64,000 nucleotides of DNA from Pseudomonas panipatensis (GCF_900099785.1 NZ_FNDS01000008.1:186001-250000), one strand, 5' to 3'. Shown: positions 1-10,122, counted from the stretch's first letter. The notes: generated by a model from the sequence alone, not told the origin. Program-made: numbers and translations.

Positions 1-32
1 GTTGGCGAGGAATGCCCGGATTCTACGCCGGC

Positions 33-63
33 CCCGACCGCCAGGGGAAGGCTGGCGGTCGGG
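33..63 (-). terminator. Stem-loop downstream of rlmI
   Basis: A perfect 12-bp inverted repeat (33-44 with 52-63) separated by 7 bases lies 20 bases past the rlmI stop. There is no T-run on the minus-strand side, so it may be an mRNA-stabilising hairpin or a weak terminator. Confidence 0.45.
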
Positions 64-82
64 CGTCGCGCTGCGCGGCTCG

Positions 83-1279
83 TCAGCTGTTGGGCAGCAG
101 GCGGCAGGTCAGGCTCTTGATGTAGCGGGTTTCCGGGATGGCCATGTGCACCGGGTGGTCCGGGCCCTGGCCGCCGCGTTCGAGCAGTTGGATATTGCGG
201 TCCAGGTGGCGGGCGCTGCCGAGCAGGATGTTCTGCAGGTCGTCCTCGGGCAGGTGCATGGAGCAGGAGGCGCTGACCAGGATGCCGTCCTTGCTCAGCA
301 GGCGCATGGCCTGTTCGTTGAGGCGGCGGTAGGCGGCCTCGCCGTTCTTCAGGTCCTTCTTGCGCTTGATGAAGGCGGGCGGGTCGGCGATGACCACGTC
401 GAAGCGCTCGTCGGCAGCCTTCAGCTCGCGCAGGGCGTCGAACACGTCGCCTTCGACGCAGGCGACCTTCTCCGCCAGGCCGTTGAGGGTGGCGTTGCGC
501 TCGACGCCATCGAGGGCGAAGCCGGAGGCATCGACGCACATCACTTCACTGGCGCCGAAGGCCGCGGCCTGGATGCCCCAGCCACCGATGTAGCTGAACA
601 GGTCGAGCACGCGTTTGCCCTGGACATAGGGCGCCAGGCGCGCGCGGTTCATGCGGTGGTCGTAGAACCAGCCGGTCTTCTGCCCGGCCAGCACCGGCGC
701 TTCGAACTTCACACCGTTCTCTTCCAGGGCGACCCACTCCGGCACGTCGCCATAGGCGTTGGCCACGTAGCGCTCCAGGCCTTCGGCATCGCGCGCGCTG
801 GAGTCGTTCTTCCACAGCACGGCGCTCGGCTTGATCACCTGCAACAGCGCGGCGAGCACGTCGTCCTTGTGCTTTTCCATGGTCGCCGAGGCCAGTTGCG
901 CCACCAGTACGTCGCCGAAACGGTCCACCACCAAGCCGGGAAGCAGGTCGGAGTCACCGTAGACCAGGCGGTAGAAGGGCTTGTCGAAGAGGCGCTCGCG
1001 CAGGCTGAGGGCAACGTTCAGGCGGTGAACCAGCAGCGATTTGTCGAGAACGTGCTTGACGTCGCGGGAGACCAGGCGGGCGCAGATCAGGTTGTTCGGG
1101 CTCATGGCGACCACGCCCAGCGGCTTGCCATTGGCCATTTCGAGGATCGCCTGTTCGCCGGCGGCGAAGGTGTTCAGCGGGGTGGCGGCGACATCCACTT
1201 CGTTGCTGTAGACCCACAGGTGGCCGGCGCGCAGGCGGCGCTCGGCGTTGGCTTTCAGACGCAAGCTGGGCAGGGTCAT
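83..1279 (-). CDS. rlmI: 23S rRNA m5C1962 methyltransferase RlmI
   Basis: SAM-dependent methyltransferase expected to methylate a cytosine in 23S rRNA in the cytoplasm. The 398-residue protein has the family's usual length. An N-terminal PUA-like RNA-binding domain (about 1-75) is followed by a linker domain and a Rossmann methyltransferase domain. Motif I is LDLFSYIGGWG (about 225-235). Motif IV is DPPAF (299-303). SCS at 338-340 carries the presumed catalytic cysteine of m5C enzymes. The start at 1279 begins MTLPSLRLKANAERR, as in close homologues. It stands alone and is divergent from the HDOD gene. RlmI and other YccW-type methyltransferases are similar, so the exact target base is by family assignment. 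Confidence 0.9.
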   Translation of the reverse strand: MTLPSLRLKANAERRLRAGHLWVYSNEVDVAATPLNTFAAGEQAILEMANGKPLGVVAMSPNNLICARLVSRDVKHVLDKSLLVHRLNVALSLRERLFDKPFYRLVYGDSDLLPGLVVDRFGDVLVAQLASATMEKHKDDVLAALLQVIKPSAVLWKNDSSARDAEGLERYVANAYGDVPEWVALEENGVKFEAPVLAGQKTGWFYDHRMNRARLAPYVQGKRVLDLFSYIGGWGIQAAAFGASEVMCVDASGFALDGVERNATLNGLAEKVACVEGDVFDALRELKAADERFDVVIADPPAFIKRKKDLKNGEAAYRRLNEQAMRLLSKDGILVSASCSMHLPEDDLQNILLGSARHLDRNIQLLERGGQGPDHPVHMAIPETRYIKSLTCRLLPNS

Positions 1280-1506
1280 GGCGGTGCTCCGGGAAAAAGA
1301 GCGCGATTATAGCAACGTGCCGGGGTAGCGCCGAGGTCCGGCTGGCGCGGGATCGGCCGGCGTAGCGGGGCTGCGGCCAGCTTCCGTGGTCAGTGCCGAT
1401 GGTGGAGGCTGGCGCTGGCTTTGACGAATCTTCAACAAATACCCCCTGCTCGACCGGCCACGACTCTGGTTAAACTGTGCGCCCCGTCAACTTTCTCCCA
1501 GCCACC

Positions 1507-2385
1507 ATGTCCCCCGAACTTTCCGCCGAGCAGATCCGCCAGGTATTGCAGGGCATCAGCGTGCCGCCTCAACCACAGATCATGGTCGATCTGCAGATGG
1601 AACAGGTGATGCCCAATCCCGACCTGAAGTCCATCGCCAAGCTGATCAGCCAGGACCCGGGACTTTCGGGGGCGTTGCTCAAACTGGTGAATTCGCCGTT
1701 CTTCGGCCTGGCCAATCGCATCACCTCGATCCAGCGCGCGGTGAACCTGCTGGGCAGCCGCTCGGTGATCAACCTGATCAACGCGCAGTCGATCAAGGGC
1801 GAGATGAGCGACGACACCATCGTCACCCTCAATCGCTTCTGGGATACCGCCCAGGACGTGGCCATGAGCTGCCTGACGCTGGCCAAGCGCATCGGCTACG
1901 AGTCGGTGGACGAGGCTTATGCCCTGGGGTTGTTCCACAACTGCGGCATTCCGCTGATGCTCAAGCGCTTCCCGCACTACATGGCGGTGCTCGAAGAAGC
2001 CTACGCCAGCGCCGGCGACGAGCGCCGCGTGGTGGACACCGAGAACCGCGTGCTGAACACCAACCACGCGGTGGTCGGTTACTTCACCGCGCGCTCCTGG
2101 CGCCTGCCGGAGCACGTCTGCGAGGCCATCGCCAACCATCACAACGCGCTCTCGGTGTTCAGCGATGAAAGCAGCCGCGACACCCAACTGAAGAACCTGC
2201 TGGCGATCCTCAAGATGGCCGAGCACATCTGCGGCTCGCACCGGGTGCTGGGCAACCAGCCGGAAGACCATGAGTGGGAGAGCATCCGCAGCAAGGTGCT
2301 GGACTACGTCGGTCTGACCGAATACGAGTTCGAGAACCTCAAGTCGAGCATTCTCGAACTGGGCGTGGGGCAGGGCAGCTACTGA
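1507..2385 (+). CDS. HDOD domain protein
   Basis: A 292-residue protein made almost entirely of an HDOD domain (about 20-215), a degenerate relative of HD phosphohydrolases that usually serves in signalling rather than catalysis. Typical segments seen are LISQDPGLSGALLKLVNS and IQRAVNLLGSRSVINLI. I chose the ATG at 1507 (MSPELSAEQIRQ) over the in-frame ATG at 1477 because homology starts there. HDOD proteins in Pseudomonas are tied to c-di-GMP and stress signalling, but no partner is encoded next to it. It converges on fabY across about 100 bases. The specific role is unknown. Confidence 0.85.
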   Translation: MSPELSAEQIRQVLQGISVPPQPQIMVDLQMEQVMPNPDLKSIAKLISQDPGLSGALLKLVNSPFFGLANRITSIQRAVNLLGSRSVINLINAQSIKGEMSDDTIVTLNRFWDTAQDVAMSCLTLAKRIGYESVDEAYALGLFHNCGIPLMLKRFPHYMAVLEEAYASAGDERRVVDTENRVLNTNHAVVGYFTARSWRLPEHVCEAIANHHNALSVFSDESSRDTQLKNLLAILKMAEHICGSHRVLGNQPEDHEWESIRSKVLDYVGLTEYEFENLKSSILELGVGQGSY

Positions 2386-2397
2386 TTCTGCCGATAT

Positions 2398-2421
2398 GAA
2401 AAAGCCGGGCATTGCCCGGCT
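2398..2421 (-). terminator. Rho-independent terminator of fabY
   Basis: An 8-bp GC-rich stem (2403-2410 with 2414-2421) with a 3-base loop is followed on the minus strand by TTTTTC. It lies about 67 bases past the fabY stop and just after the HDOD stop. The hairpin could also stop the plus-strand HDOD transcript, though that side lacks a T-run. Confidence 0.85.
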
Positions 2422-2487
2422 GTCCATGCTCGGCACGGCGCGCATCCGCGGTCGCGCGGATGCGGCGCTCCGGCCGCAGCGGGCGCT

Positions 2488-4392
2488 TCAGTCGAGCATG
2501 TCGCTGAAGCGCTCGTCTTTCTTGTACACCAGCGGCTGGGCGAAGCCCGGCACCTTCAGGCTGTCGGCGGTGATCTGGATGGCGCTGTCGTCGATCATGT
2601 CGTGGCCGAAGTTGTAGATGATGTCGAACTGCCCCTTCAGTGCCTGCTCGTCGTAGCGCTGCGCCGCGGCGCGGGTTTCCTCGCGGCGCGACAGGTAGTC
2701 GTCGAAGGCTTTCTGGCCGTGGCGCTTGCGCAGCATCTTCTCGGTGACGCGCGGCGACAGCACCACGCCGGTGGCGTTGTTGCCGCCGAAGCCCTTGGAG
2801 TTGATGAAGCAGACGTCCAGGTCGTCGCGGCGGGTGTCACGGTTGGACAGGCGGATGTGGGCTTGGTGCACGTCGTCGGCGAAGGTCTCGACGGTCTTGA
2901 TGCCGGGCAGCAGGCCGTACTTGAAGGTGCCCAGGGCGGAAGCCATCTGGTCGGCGCTGGCGGTGGCCAGGGAGTGGCCGACGAAGGCCTTGACCGCGGC
3001 CACCGGCCAGTCGGCGATGCCGAAGGCGGCAGCGACGCGGTCGAGGATTTCCGATTCGGTGACGCGGTTGGCTGGCGTGCTGGAGCCGTGGGCATGCACG
3101 AAGCTGCGCTGGCGCACGGCGTCCGGGCCGACGATCTGCATGGCGGCGGCGACGGCCTTGGCCATGGTCAGGTAGTTGCCCGGGCCGGGGGCGGAAATGG
3201 ACTTCTTGAAGCCATCGGCGTTGGTGAAGACGTCGGTCACCGCGCCGTGGATGTCGGCGCCCAGTTCCAGGGCCAGGGCGTCGTCCATCAGCACCACGTA
3301 CTGGCTGGATTCGGCCAGGGTGAAGCCGCAGTTCTCGCCGAACGGGCGGCTGGCGCGGCGGAAGTCGACCTCGTCGCGGCCTTCGATGTGGCGCAGGCCT
3401 TCTTCGGTGGCCAGGGCGCTCATGGCGGCGTAGCCCTCGACGATTTCCGAGGTGATCGGCGCTTCGCTGTTACCGACCACGACCACGCGGGCCTGGCCGG
3501 AGGTGATGACCTCGATACCTTTCTGCAGGTTGTAGAGGAAGGTGGCGCAGGCGCCGGTGACACTGCCGGTGAGGCCGACACTGCCCAGCACGTAGGCGTT
3601 GATGAAGTCGGTGGGCATGCTGTTGAAGCCCAGCGGCAGTTGCTTGGCGCTGACCCGGTGACCCCTCAGGCGCGATTGCAGCAGACCGCCGAAACCGTTC
3701 TCGTCGAGCTGGCTCATGATGCTGCTGGAGAACACGGCGATTTCGTCGGGCTGCACGTGGTCGACGATGCGCTGCCAGTCGATGCCGATCGAGCGGATCG
3801 CATCGGTGGCGCCGATCACCGCCATCTGCAGGCCGCGCGGATGGAAACGCGAGTTGTAGAGTTCGCCCGGCTCGAAGCCGGTGGGCAACTGGCCGGCGGA
3901 CTTCACCGACATCTCGCGGTAGCTGTCGACTTTCACTTCGCAGCTGTCGTGCAGGGTCACCCGCACTTCGTTGTCGCCCAGTGGCTCGACCGACCAGTTG
4001 GCCGGCAGCGGTTCGGGCAGTTGCTTGCGTTGGGTGGTGAAGCTCAGCGGGCTGGCGGCGTCGGCTTCGATGGTGAGGCTTTTGTGCCAGTGCGCGGCGT
4101 TGACGTCGAAGTAGCGCGCTTCGATGCGGCGGATCAGGGTCGATTCGAGAATCTGTGCGCTATAGCGCTGCTCGATCTCAGCGAGGCTCAGGCTGTCGCC
4201 CTCGGCGCTGCTGCGGTAATGGCCGTCCTCGAACTTGACCAGCTTCATCATGACCGCCAGGCCGGCGAGGGTCTCCTGGCGGGCGGCGTTGTCCAGCGAT
4301 TCGAGGACGGTACGGCGGAAGCCGTGGTGGAAGGAACTGCGACCCGCTGCGTTATACCCACCAAAACCAACGATGACCGGTAGTCGAGACAT
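2488..4392 (-). CDS. fabY: Beta-ketoacyl-ACP synthase FabY
   Basis: Large condensing enzyme (634 residues) that in P. aeruginosa (PA5174) starts fatty acid synthesis by condensing acetyl-CoA with malonyl-ACP. The thiolase-fold catalytic triad is visible: Cys282 in TGACATF, His435 in HAHGSSTP and His473 in VGHSLATA. It is much longer than FabB/FabF (about 410) because of an N-terminal extension of roughly 190 residues, as in FabY. A purine-rich Shine-Dalgarno (GAAGGAG) sits upstream of the start, rather far away. It is monocistronic and lies next to arcC, the same neighbourhood as in PAO1. Assignment to FabY rests on length, triad and synteny. Confidence 0.9.
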   Translation of the reverse strand: MSRLPVIVGFGGYNAAGRSSFHHGFRRTVLESLDNAARQETLAGLAVMMKLVKFEDGHYRSSAEGDSLSLAEIEQRYSAQILESTLIRRIEARYFDVNAAHWHKSLTIEADAASPLSFTTQRKQLPEPLPANWSVEPLGDNEVRVTLHDSCEVKVDSYREMSVKSAGQLPTGFEPGELYNSRFHPRGLQMAVIGATDAIRSIGIDWQRIVDHVQPDEIAVFSSSIMSQLDENGFGGLLQSRLRGHRVSAKQLPLGFNSMPTDFINAYVLGSVGLTGSVTGACATFLYNLQKGIEVITSGQARVVVVGNSEAPITSEIVEGYAAMSALATEEGLRHIEGRDEVDFRRASRPFGENCGFTLAESSQYVVLMDDALALELGADIHGAVTDVFTNADGFKKSISAPGPGNYLTMAKAVAAAMQIVGPDAVRQRSFVHAHGSSTPANRVTESEILDRVAAAFGIADWPVAAVKAFVGHSLATASADQMASALGTFKYGLLPGIKTVETFADDVHQAHIRLSNRDTRRDDLDVCFINSKGFGGNNATGVVLSPRVTEKMLRKRHGQKAFDDYLSRREETRAAAQRYDEQALKGQFDIIYNFGHDMIDDSAIQITADSLKVPGFAQPLVYKKDERFSDMLD

Positions 4393-4694
4393 CTCTCGGG
4401 AACTCCTTCAAATTGTCCGTCCTGTGCTGGCTGGATGACGCGGCCGGGGGGAGCAGGCAAGGCACGGCGGCGGGTATCACGGGCCAAAAGGGCACAAGCC
4501 AGGCAGCAGCTCTGTGATTGGAATGCATATGCTGACGAGGATGATGACTGTCGAGTCACGCCTTTGGCCAGGGATTACCGGCGAAAAAGCGACGAACATG
4601 CATTCCGGGCTGGGGCAGAGTGTCCGGGCAGGCGCCGGGAAGGAGGCCGGGAGCCAGAGCGGCTCCCGGGTTTGTGGCGAGGTTGCCGCCAGGC
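4393..4694. other. Intergenic region fabY-arcC
   Basis: About 300 bases with no convincing gene. It contains the fabY leader and the arc operon stem-loop listed separately. I could not assign a fabY promoter with confidence. Confidence 0.6.
4647..4669 (-). terminator. Stem-loop at the end of arcDABC
   Basis: A 9-bp perfect stem (4647-4655 with 4661-4669) with a 5-base loop starts 25 bases past the arcC stop. The minus-strand tail is pyrimidine-rich (CCTCCTTCC) but not a true T-run, so termination strength is uncertain. Confidence 0.55.
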
Positions 4695-5627
4695 TCAGCG
4701 GTACTCGATGCCGGCTTTCTGGGTGCTGACGCGGGTGCCGGCCTTGCCCTGGGTGATGGCGACGATGTCGGTCAGCGAGCCGATCACCGCGTCCTTGCCG
4801 GTGGCGCGGGCGAACTCGCTGGCGGCCTGGACCTTCGGACCCATGGAGCCGGCGGCGAAGCCGAGGCGTTCCAGTTCGTCCGGGTGGGCTTGGGCGATGG
4901 CCTTCTGGGTCGGTTTGCCCCAGTCGATGTAGGCCGCGTCGACATCAGTGGCGATGATCAGGATGTCGGCGTCCAGCTCCTGGGCCAGCAGTGAGGAGCA
5001 GAGGTCCTTGTCGATCACGGCCTCGACGCCGGAGAGCTTCTTGCCCGACTCGTCGTACATCGTCGGGATGCCGCCACCGCCGGCGCAGATGACGATGGTG
5101 CCTTTCTCCAGCAACCATTTCACCGGGCGGATTTCGAAAATGCGCTTCGGCCGGGGGCTCGGCACCACGCGGCGGAACTTGTCGCCGTCGGGGGCGATGC
5201 TCCAGCCTTTTTCCTTGGCCAGGGCCTCGGCTTCCGCCTTGGCATACACCGGGCCGATGGGCTTGGTCGGGTGCTGGAAGGCCGGGTCCTTGGGGTCCAC
5301 TTCGACCTGGGTGAGGATGGTCGCGAAGGGCTGCTCGAAGGGCAAGAGGTTGCCCATTTCCTGTTCGATCATGTAGCCGATCATGCCCTCGGTTTCGGCG
5401 CCGAGCACGTCCAGCGGATAGGTCGCGACCTTCTCGTAGGCGGCGCCTTGCAAAGCCAGCAGGCCGACCTGCGGACCATTGCCGTGGGCAATCACCAGTT
5501 CGTTGCCGGGCGCTACTTTGGCGATCTGTTCGCTGGCTATCCGCACATTTTCACGTTGGTTTTCCGCAGTCATGGGCTCGCCACGACGCAGCAGGGCGTT
5601 GCCACCCAAGGCGACGACGATTCGCAT
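4695..5627 (-). CDS. arcC: Carbamate kinase ArcC
   Basis: Third enzyme of the arginine deiminase pathway. It converts carbamoyl phosphate plus ADP to ATP, ammonia and CO2 in the cytoplasm, yielding ATP without respiration. The 310 residues match the family length. The amino-acid-kinase N-terminus [13 protein letters not shown], the HGNGPQVG segment and the downstream CAGGGGIP loop are all present. It is the last gene of arcDABC; the 61-base gap to arcB holds a very stable hairpin. Confidence 0.97.
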   Translation of the reverse strand: MRIVVALGGNALLRRGEPMTAENQRENVRIASEQIAKVAPGNELVIAHGNGPQVGLLALQGAAYEKVATYPLDVLGAETEGMIGYMIEQEMGNLLPFEQPFATILTQVEVDPKDPAFQHPTKPIGPVYAKAEAEALAKEKGWSIAPDGDKFRRVVPSPRPKRIFEIRPVKWLLEKGTIVICAGGGGIPTMYDESGKKLSGVEAVIDKDLCSSLLAQELDADILIIATDVDAAYIDWGKPTQKAIAQAHPDELERLGFAAGSMGPKVQAASEFARATGKDAVIGSLTDIVAITQGKAGTRVSTQKAGIEYR

Positions 5628-5654
5628 AGTTCATCTCCCTTCGGAATGAGTGTT

Positions 5655-5680
5655 CCTCCCGGGGCGTCCGCCCCGGGAGG
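5655..5680 (-). repeat. Very stable hairpin between arcB and arcC
   Basis: An inverted repeat of 12 bp (5655-5666 with 5669-5680), almost all G and C, sits in the 61-base arcB-arcC spacer. It has no T-run and lies inside the operon, so an mRNA processing or stability element is more likely than a terminator. Confidence 0.6.
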
Positions 5681-5688
5681 TCGCCGGA

Positions 5689-6699
5689 TCAGAGGTCGGC
5701 GAGGGTGGAGACGAGGATCGCCTTGATCGTGTGCATGCGGTTTTCCGCCTGGTCGAAGGCGATGCAATAGGGCGATTCGAAGACGTCATCGGTGACTTCG
5801 ATGCCGTTCTTCAGGTTCGGATACTGCTCGGCGATCTGTTTGCCGACCTTGGTCTCGCTGTTGTGGAAGGCCGGCAGGCAGTGCATGAATTTCACCCGCG
5901 GATTACCGGCGGCTTTCATCATGTCCATGTTGACCTGGTAGGGCAGCAGTTCCTTGATGCGCTCGCCCCAGGCCTCCACCGGTTCGCCCATGGAGACCCA
6001 GACGTCGGTGTGGATGAAGTCCACACCCTTGACCGCGGCCTTGGCGTCCTCGGTGAGGGTGATGCGTGCACCGCTCTCTTCGGCGAACTTCTTGCAGGCG
6101 GCGACGTGCTCGTCGCTCGGCCACAGGGCCTTGGGCGCGGCGATGCGCACGTCCATGCCGAGCTTGGCGCCGATCAGCAGCAGCGAGTTGCCCATGTTGT
6201 TGCGGGCGTCGCCCAGGTAGGCGTAGGCGATGTCGTGCAGCGGCTTGTCGCTGTGCTCGCGCATGGTCAGCACGTCGGCAAGCATCTGCGTCGGGTGGTA
6301 TTCGTCGGTCAGACCGTTGAACACCGGAACGCCGGCGAACTTCGCCAGTTCCTCGACGATCTCCTGCTTGAAGCCGCGATATTCGATGGCGTCGTACATG
6401 CGGCCGAGCACGCGGGCGGTGTCCTTCATGCTTTCTTTGTGGCCGATCTGCGAGGACGTCGGATCGATATAGGTGACATTGGCGCCCTGATCATAGGCGG
6501 CGACTTCGAAAGCGCAGCGGGTGCGGGTGGAGGTCTTCTCGAAGATCAGTGCGATGTTGTTGCCTTTCAGATGCTGCTGCTCGGTACCGGTGTATTTGGC
6601 GCGCTTCAGGTCGCGGGACAGATCGAGCAGATAGCGCAACTCCTGCGTGGTGTGGTGCATCAGGCTGAGCAGGTTGCGGTTGCGAATGTTGAAAGCCAT
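5689..6699 (-). CDS. arcB: Catabolic ornithine carbamoyltransferase ArcB
   Basis: Splits citrulline with phosphate into ornithine and carbamoyl phosphate, the second step of the arginine deiminase pathway. The protein is 336 residues from the ATG at 6699 ([11 protein letters not shown]), which has a good GGAGAAAG Shine-Dalgarno; the longer upstream frame overlaps arcA and is a shadow. The carbamoyl-phosphate loop STRTR (57-61) and the ornithine-binding HCLP motif are present. The open reading frame alone cannot distinguish catabolic from anabolic OTC, but operon position with arcA, arcC and arcD decides it. Confidence 0.97.
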   Translation of the reverse strand: MAFNIRNRNLLSLMHHTTQELRYLLDLSRDLKRAKYTGTEQQHLKGNNIALIFEKTSTRTRCAFEVAAYDQGANVTYIDPTSSQIGHKESMKDTARVLGRMYDAIEYRGFKQEIVEELAKFAGVPVFNGLTDEYHPTQMLADVLTMREHSDKPLHDIAYAYLGDARNNMGNSLLLIGAKLGMDVRIAAPKALWPSDEHVAACKKFAEESGARITLTEDAKAAVKGVDFIHTDVWVSMGEPVEAWGERIKELLPYQVNMDMMKAAGNPRVKFMHCLPAFHNSETKVGKQIAEQYPNLKNGIEVTDDVFESPYCIAFDQAENRMHTIKAILVSTLADL

Positions 6700-6761
6700 G
6701 TTCTTTCTCCTTGTGGGGCGAAATCTCGGCCTCGTCAGTACAGCTCTTGGCTGGCGGGGCG

Positions 6762-6782
6762 GGCGGCCCGGATGGGGCCGCC
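6762..6782 (-). repeat. Stem-loop between arcA and arcB
   Basis: An 8-bp stem of only G and C (6762-6769 with 6775-6782) with a 5-base loop lies in the 110-base arcA-arcB spacer. The arc mRNA of P. aeruginosa is known to be processed; this hairpin is a plausible segment boundary. Confidence 0.5.
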
Positions 6783-6809
6783 GCGTTGCGTTGGGATGGT
6801 GTGCGGGGA

Positions 6810-8066
6810 TCAGTAGTCGATCGGGTCGCGGAGGATCGGGCAGGTCATGCAGTGGCCGCCGCCACGGCCACGGCCGAGCTCGCTGGCACTGATGGTGATG
6901 ACCTCGACCCCGGCCTTGCGCAGCAGGGTGTTGGTGTAGGTGTTGCGGTCGTAACCGACCACCACGCCCGGTTCGATGCAGACCACGTTGTTGCCGTCGT
7001 CCCACTGTTCGCGTTCGGCGGCGAAGCTGTTGCCACCGGTTTCGACGATGCGCAGTTTTTTCAGCTTGAGGGATTCGGCGACCACGTCGACGAAGCTTTT
7101 CTCCTCGCGGCGGATGCTGATGCCGTAGGGACTGCTGCTGTCCGGGCGGAGGGTGAAGGGCACGATCTCCTTGACCACTTCCGGGAAGAGAGTCACCAGG
7201 TCGCGGTCGCAGAAGCTGAACACGGTGTCCAGGTGCATGGCCGCGCGCGACTTCGGCAGGCCGGCGACCACCACGCGCTCGGCGGCGCCCTTGGCGAACA
7301 GTGCCTGGGCGACCTGGCCGATGGCTTGCCGCGAAGTGCGCTCGCCCATGCCGATCAGCACGGTGCCGTTGCCGATCGGCATGACGTCGCCCCCTTCCAG
7401 GGTCGAGGCGCCGTGATCCTTGTCCGGATCGCCGTACCAGACTTCGAACTGGGCATTGGTGAATTCTGGGTGGAACTTGTAGATCGCGGAGGTCAGCAGG
7501 GTTTCCTGACGTCGCGCCGGCCAATACATCGGGTTGAGGGTGACGCCGCCATAGATCCAGCAGGTGGTGTCACGGGTGAACTGGGTGTTCGGCAGCGGCG
7601 GCAGCAGGAAGCTGGAGTGGCCCAGGTACTCGCGGTACATCTTGAGGATGTTGGCGCCTTCGCTGGCCGGCATATCGTCGGCGGCGACGCCACCGATGAG
7701 GAACTCGGCGAGCTTGCGCGGTTCCAGGCTTTCCAGCCAGGAGCGGACTTCGCCGGTGAGGCCGATACCGACGGTGTCGGCGGTGATCTTGCGATCGAGA
7801 ATCCACTTCAGGGCTTCGGGGTTCTGGATGGTCTCGGTCAGCAGGTTGTGCATTTCCAGCACATCCACGCCGCGCTCACGCATCTTGGTGACGAAGTCGA
7901 AGTGGTCGCGCTTGGCCTGGTTGACCCAGATGACGTCGTCGAACAGCAACTCGTCGCAGTTGCTGGGGGTCAGGCGCTGATGGGCGAGGCCAGGCGAGCA
8001 GACCATGACTTTGCGCAATTTGCCAGCTTCGGAGTGGACGCCAAGTTTGGTTTTTTCCGTGCTCAT
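6810..8066 (-). CDS. arcA: Arginine deiminase ArcA
   Basis: Hydrolyses L-arginine to citrulline and ammonia, the first step of the fermentative arginine deiminase pathway. From the ATG at 8066 ([11 protein letters not shown]) it has 418 residues, the size of the P. aeruginosa enzyme, and an AGGAG Shine-Dalgarno six bases upstream. An in-frame ATG at 8084 is less likely because it overlaps the arcD stop. The catalytic Cys406 lies in GGGHCMTCP near the C-terminus. It is co-transcribed with arcD, whose stop is only 14 bases upstream. Confidence 0.97.
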   Translation of the reverse strand: MSTEKTKLGVHSEAGKLRKVMVCSPGLAHQRLTPSNCDELLFDDVIWVNQAKRDHFDFVTKMRERGVDVLEMHNLLTETIQNPEALKWILDRKITADTVGIGLTGEVRSWLESLEPRKLAEFLIGGVAADDMPASEGANILKMYREYLGHSSFLLPPLPNTQFTRDTTCWIYGGVTLNPMYWPARRQETLLTSAIYKFHPEFTNAQFEVWYGDPDKDHGASTLEGGDVMPIGNGTVLIGMGERTSRQAIGQVAQALFAKGAAERVVVAGLPKSRAAMHLDTVFSFCDRDLVTLFPEVVKEIVPFTLRPDSSSPYGISIRREEKSFVDVVAESLKLKKLRIVETGGNSFAAEREQWDDGNNVVCIEPGVVVGYDRNTYTNTLLRKAGVEVITISASELGRGRGGGHCMTCPILRDPIDY

Positions 8067-8080
8067 GAGAGTCTCCTGTG

Positions 8081-9511
8081 TCACAGGGTGAGGAAGCCGT
8101 CGTAGAGTCCATAGGCCGCGATGACTGCGCCGATGACGACTGCGGCAAAGATGAGCTTCTCGACGTTGGTGAATACCGGTTGGCCGACTTCATGCTTGGC
8201 TTTGGCGAAAAGGATGGCGCCAGGGGCATACAACAGTGCCGACAACAGCAGGTATTTCAGGCCGCCGGCATAGATCAGCCAGATCGCATAGATCAGGGAG
8301 ATCGCGCCGATGACCAGGTCTTTGGTGCGGTCACGGGAATCGTTTTCGTAGGTCTCGCCACGCAGCGGCAGCAGCACCGCATAAGCCGCCGACCAGAAGT
8401 ACGGGATCAGGATCATCGACGTGGCCAAGTAGATCAGCTTCAGGTAAGTGCTGGCGCTGAACAGGGTGATGATCAGGAATACCTGCACGCAGCCGTTGGT
8501 CAGCCACAGGGCGTTGGCCGGAACCTGCTTGGCGTTCTCCTTGCGGATGAACTCGGGCATGGTGTGGTCCTTGGCCGCGGCGAACATGATTTCGGCGCAG
8601 AGCAGGACCCACGAGAGCAGCGCACCGAGCAGTGAGATCACCAGACCGATGCTGATCAGTACCGCCCCCCAGTGGCCGACGACATGCTCGAGCACGCCGG
8701 CCATCGACGGGTTCTGCAGCTTGGCCAGTTCCGGTTGGGTCATGATGCCGAGCGACAGGATGTTCACCAGCACCAGCAACAGCAGCACGATGACGAAGCC
8801 GATGATGGTCGCCTTACCGACATCCGTGCGGATTTCGGCGCGGGCCGAGAAGATGCTCGCCCCCTCGATGCCGATGAACACCCACACGGTGACCAGCATC
8901 ATGTTGCGCACCTGATTCATCACACTGCCGAGTTCGGGGTTGTTCAGGCCCCAGATGTCCGCGCTGAAGATATCCAGCTTGAAGGCGAACAGGCAGATCA
9001 GGATGAACAGGAACAGCGGCACCATCTTGGCGATGGTGGTCACCACGTTGACGAATGCCGCCTCCTTGATCCCGCGTAATACCAAGAAGTGCACCGCCCA
9101 CAGCAGTATGGAGGCGCAGATGATGGAGGCCACGGTGTTGCCTTCACCGAAGATCGGGAAGAAGTAGCCGAGCGTGGAGAACAGTAGGACGAAGTAACCG
9201 ACGTTACCGATCCAGGCGCTGATCCAGTAACCCCAGGCTGAAGAGAAACCCATGTAGTCGCCGAATCCGGCCTTGGCGTAGGCGTACACACCGCCGTCGA
9301 GTTGCGGTTTGCGATTGGCGAGGGTCTGGAAGACGAAGGCCAGGGCCAGCATCCCGACTGCGGTGATGGCCCAACCAATGAGGATCGCCCCAACGTCCGC
9401 GCTGGCGGCCATGTTCTGTGGTAGCGAGAAAATCCCTCCTCCTACCATGGAACCGATCACTAAAGCCGTTAATGCGCCGAGTCGTAGTTTTTGGCTGCTT
9501 TCTTGCGACAT
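8081..9511 (-). CDS. arcD: Arginine:ornithine antiporter ArcD
   Basis: Inner-membrane antiporter of the APC superfamily that takes in arginine and expels ornithine, so the pathway costs no transport energy. It has 476 residues with about 12 to 13 hydrophobic segments. The first begins [19 protein letters not shown], the GSxxGxGIF-type substrate motif of APC transporters. It is the first gene of arcDABC. An ANR-like box lies 67-80 bases upstream of the start, in keeping with anaerobic induction. Confidence 0.95.
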   Translation of the reverse strand: MSQESSQKLRLGALTALVIGSMVGGGIFSLPQNMAASADVGAILIGWAITAVGMLALAFVFQTLANRKPQLDGGVYAYAKAGFGDYMGFSSAWGYWISAWIGNVGYFVLLFSTLGYFFPIFGEGNTVASIICASILLWAVHFLVLRGIKEAAFVNVVTTIAKMVPLFLFILICLFAFKLDIFSADIWGLNNPELGSVMNQVRNMMLVTVWVFIGIEGASIFSARAEIRTDVGKATIIGFVIVLLLLVLVNILSLGIMTQPELAKLQNPSMAGVLEHVVGHWGAVLISIGLVISLLGALLSWVLLCAEIMFAAAKDHTMPEFIRKENAKQVPANALWLTNGCVQVFLIITLFSASTYLKLIYLATSMILIPYFWSAAYAVLLPLRGETYENDSRDRTKDLVIGAISLIYAIWLIYAGGLKYLLLSALLYAPGAILFAKAKHEVGQPVFTNVEKLIFAAVVIGAVIAAYGLYDGFLTL

Positions 9512-9577
9512 TTTTCGGAATCTCCCTATAGGAGTTGGAGAGTGTAGTCATTAGGCGCCGACTGTCAGGGACACCCC

Positions 9578-9591
9578 CTGATGTAAATCAA
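9578..9591 (-). promoter_or_regulatory. ANR box upstream of arcD
   Basis: On the minus strand this reads TTGATTTACATCAG, one mismatch from the ANR/FNR consensus TTGATNNNNATCAA. Candidate -10 sequences TAATGA (9548-9553) or TACACT (9541-9546) follow; the former puts the box centre close to -41.5, typical of class II activation. Confidence 0.8.
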
Positions 9592-10122
9592 TAGCCTGCT
9601 AACAAATGGTTCCAACTGCGCGGCGGTGCCTGTCCGCTTGATCAAAAAGATAGGAGAGGTTCAGCGAAGACGCTTTGATTTAGATGGGTTCGAAGTGACA
9701 TTTCGACGTTGGAAGCGTGACGAATAGATGGCACGGGCAAAGCGCGGGGGAGCGTCCGGGATGACGCGAAGGAGCTGGAGGCGTGTCGGGTTGGGCGCCG
9801 AGTGCTGCCAGCAACCCAATGCACTCTGGAAAAAAGCCCGGCGCGGCCGGGCTTGATTCATCCAGTGCTTTGGGTCCGGACAGGATCGCTGCGCGGACGC
9901 TGTCGTCATCGATCAACGAGACGACCGAGGCTCAAGGGCCGGAGAGACACCGACAGGCTTGTGATCTGGCGGGCGCAGCAATCAGGTGCCGCGAGTCGAG
10001 GCGATACGCAAGGTATCGGCGCTTGTAACGCAAGCCCCATGCCAGCTTGTCGCGTACCGCGCAGGCCGCGCCGGTGCGGGAGCGCAGCTTTCTACCCATG
10101 GGCCCCGTCGGCAAAAAACCGC
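9592..10122. other. Gene-poor spacer upstream of arcD
   Basis: More than 500 bases without a supported gene. It contains a strong minus-strand terminator (9829-9854) but no gene that needs it, which suggests the region once held a gene that is now lost. The dctD fragment follows directly at 10123. Confidence 0.6.
9829..9854 (-). terminator. Orphan Rho-independent terminator
   Basis: A 9-bp stem (9834-9842 with 9846-9854) with a 3-base loop is followed on the minus strand by TTTTT. The nearest minus-strand coding sequence upstream is the dctD fragment ending at 10123. Confidence 0.8.

Noticed and set aside
1432..2445. A 337-codon minus-strand frame opposite the HDOD gene
   Set aside because: The opposite strand encodes a clear HDOD domain and this frame has no recognisable motif.
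2602..4383. A 593-codon plus-strand frame opposite fabY
   Set aside because: It has low-complexity, Gly/Ala/Val-rich translation, no motif, and lies wholly opposite a well-supported gene; it is a codon-bias shadow of high-GC DNA.
9638..9645. TTGATCAA as a second ANR site
   Set aside because: It is a compact palindrome without the four-base spacer of the ANR consensus and lies on the far side of the likely promoter.
9680..9916. A 78-codon minus-strand frame upstream of arcD
   Set aside because: It runs through the strong terminator hairpin at 9829-9854, has no clear Shine-Dalgarno and no known motif.
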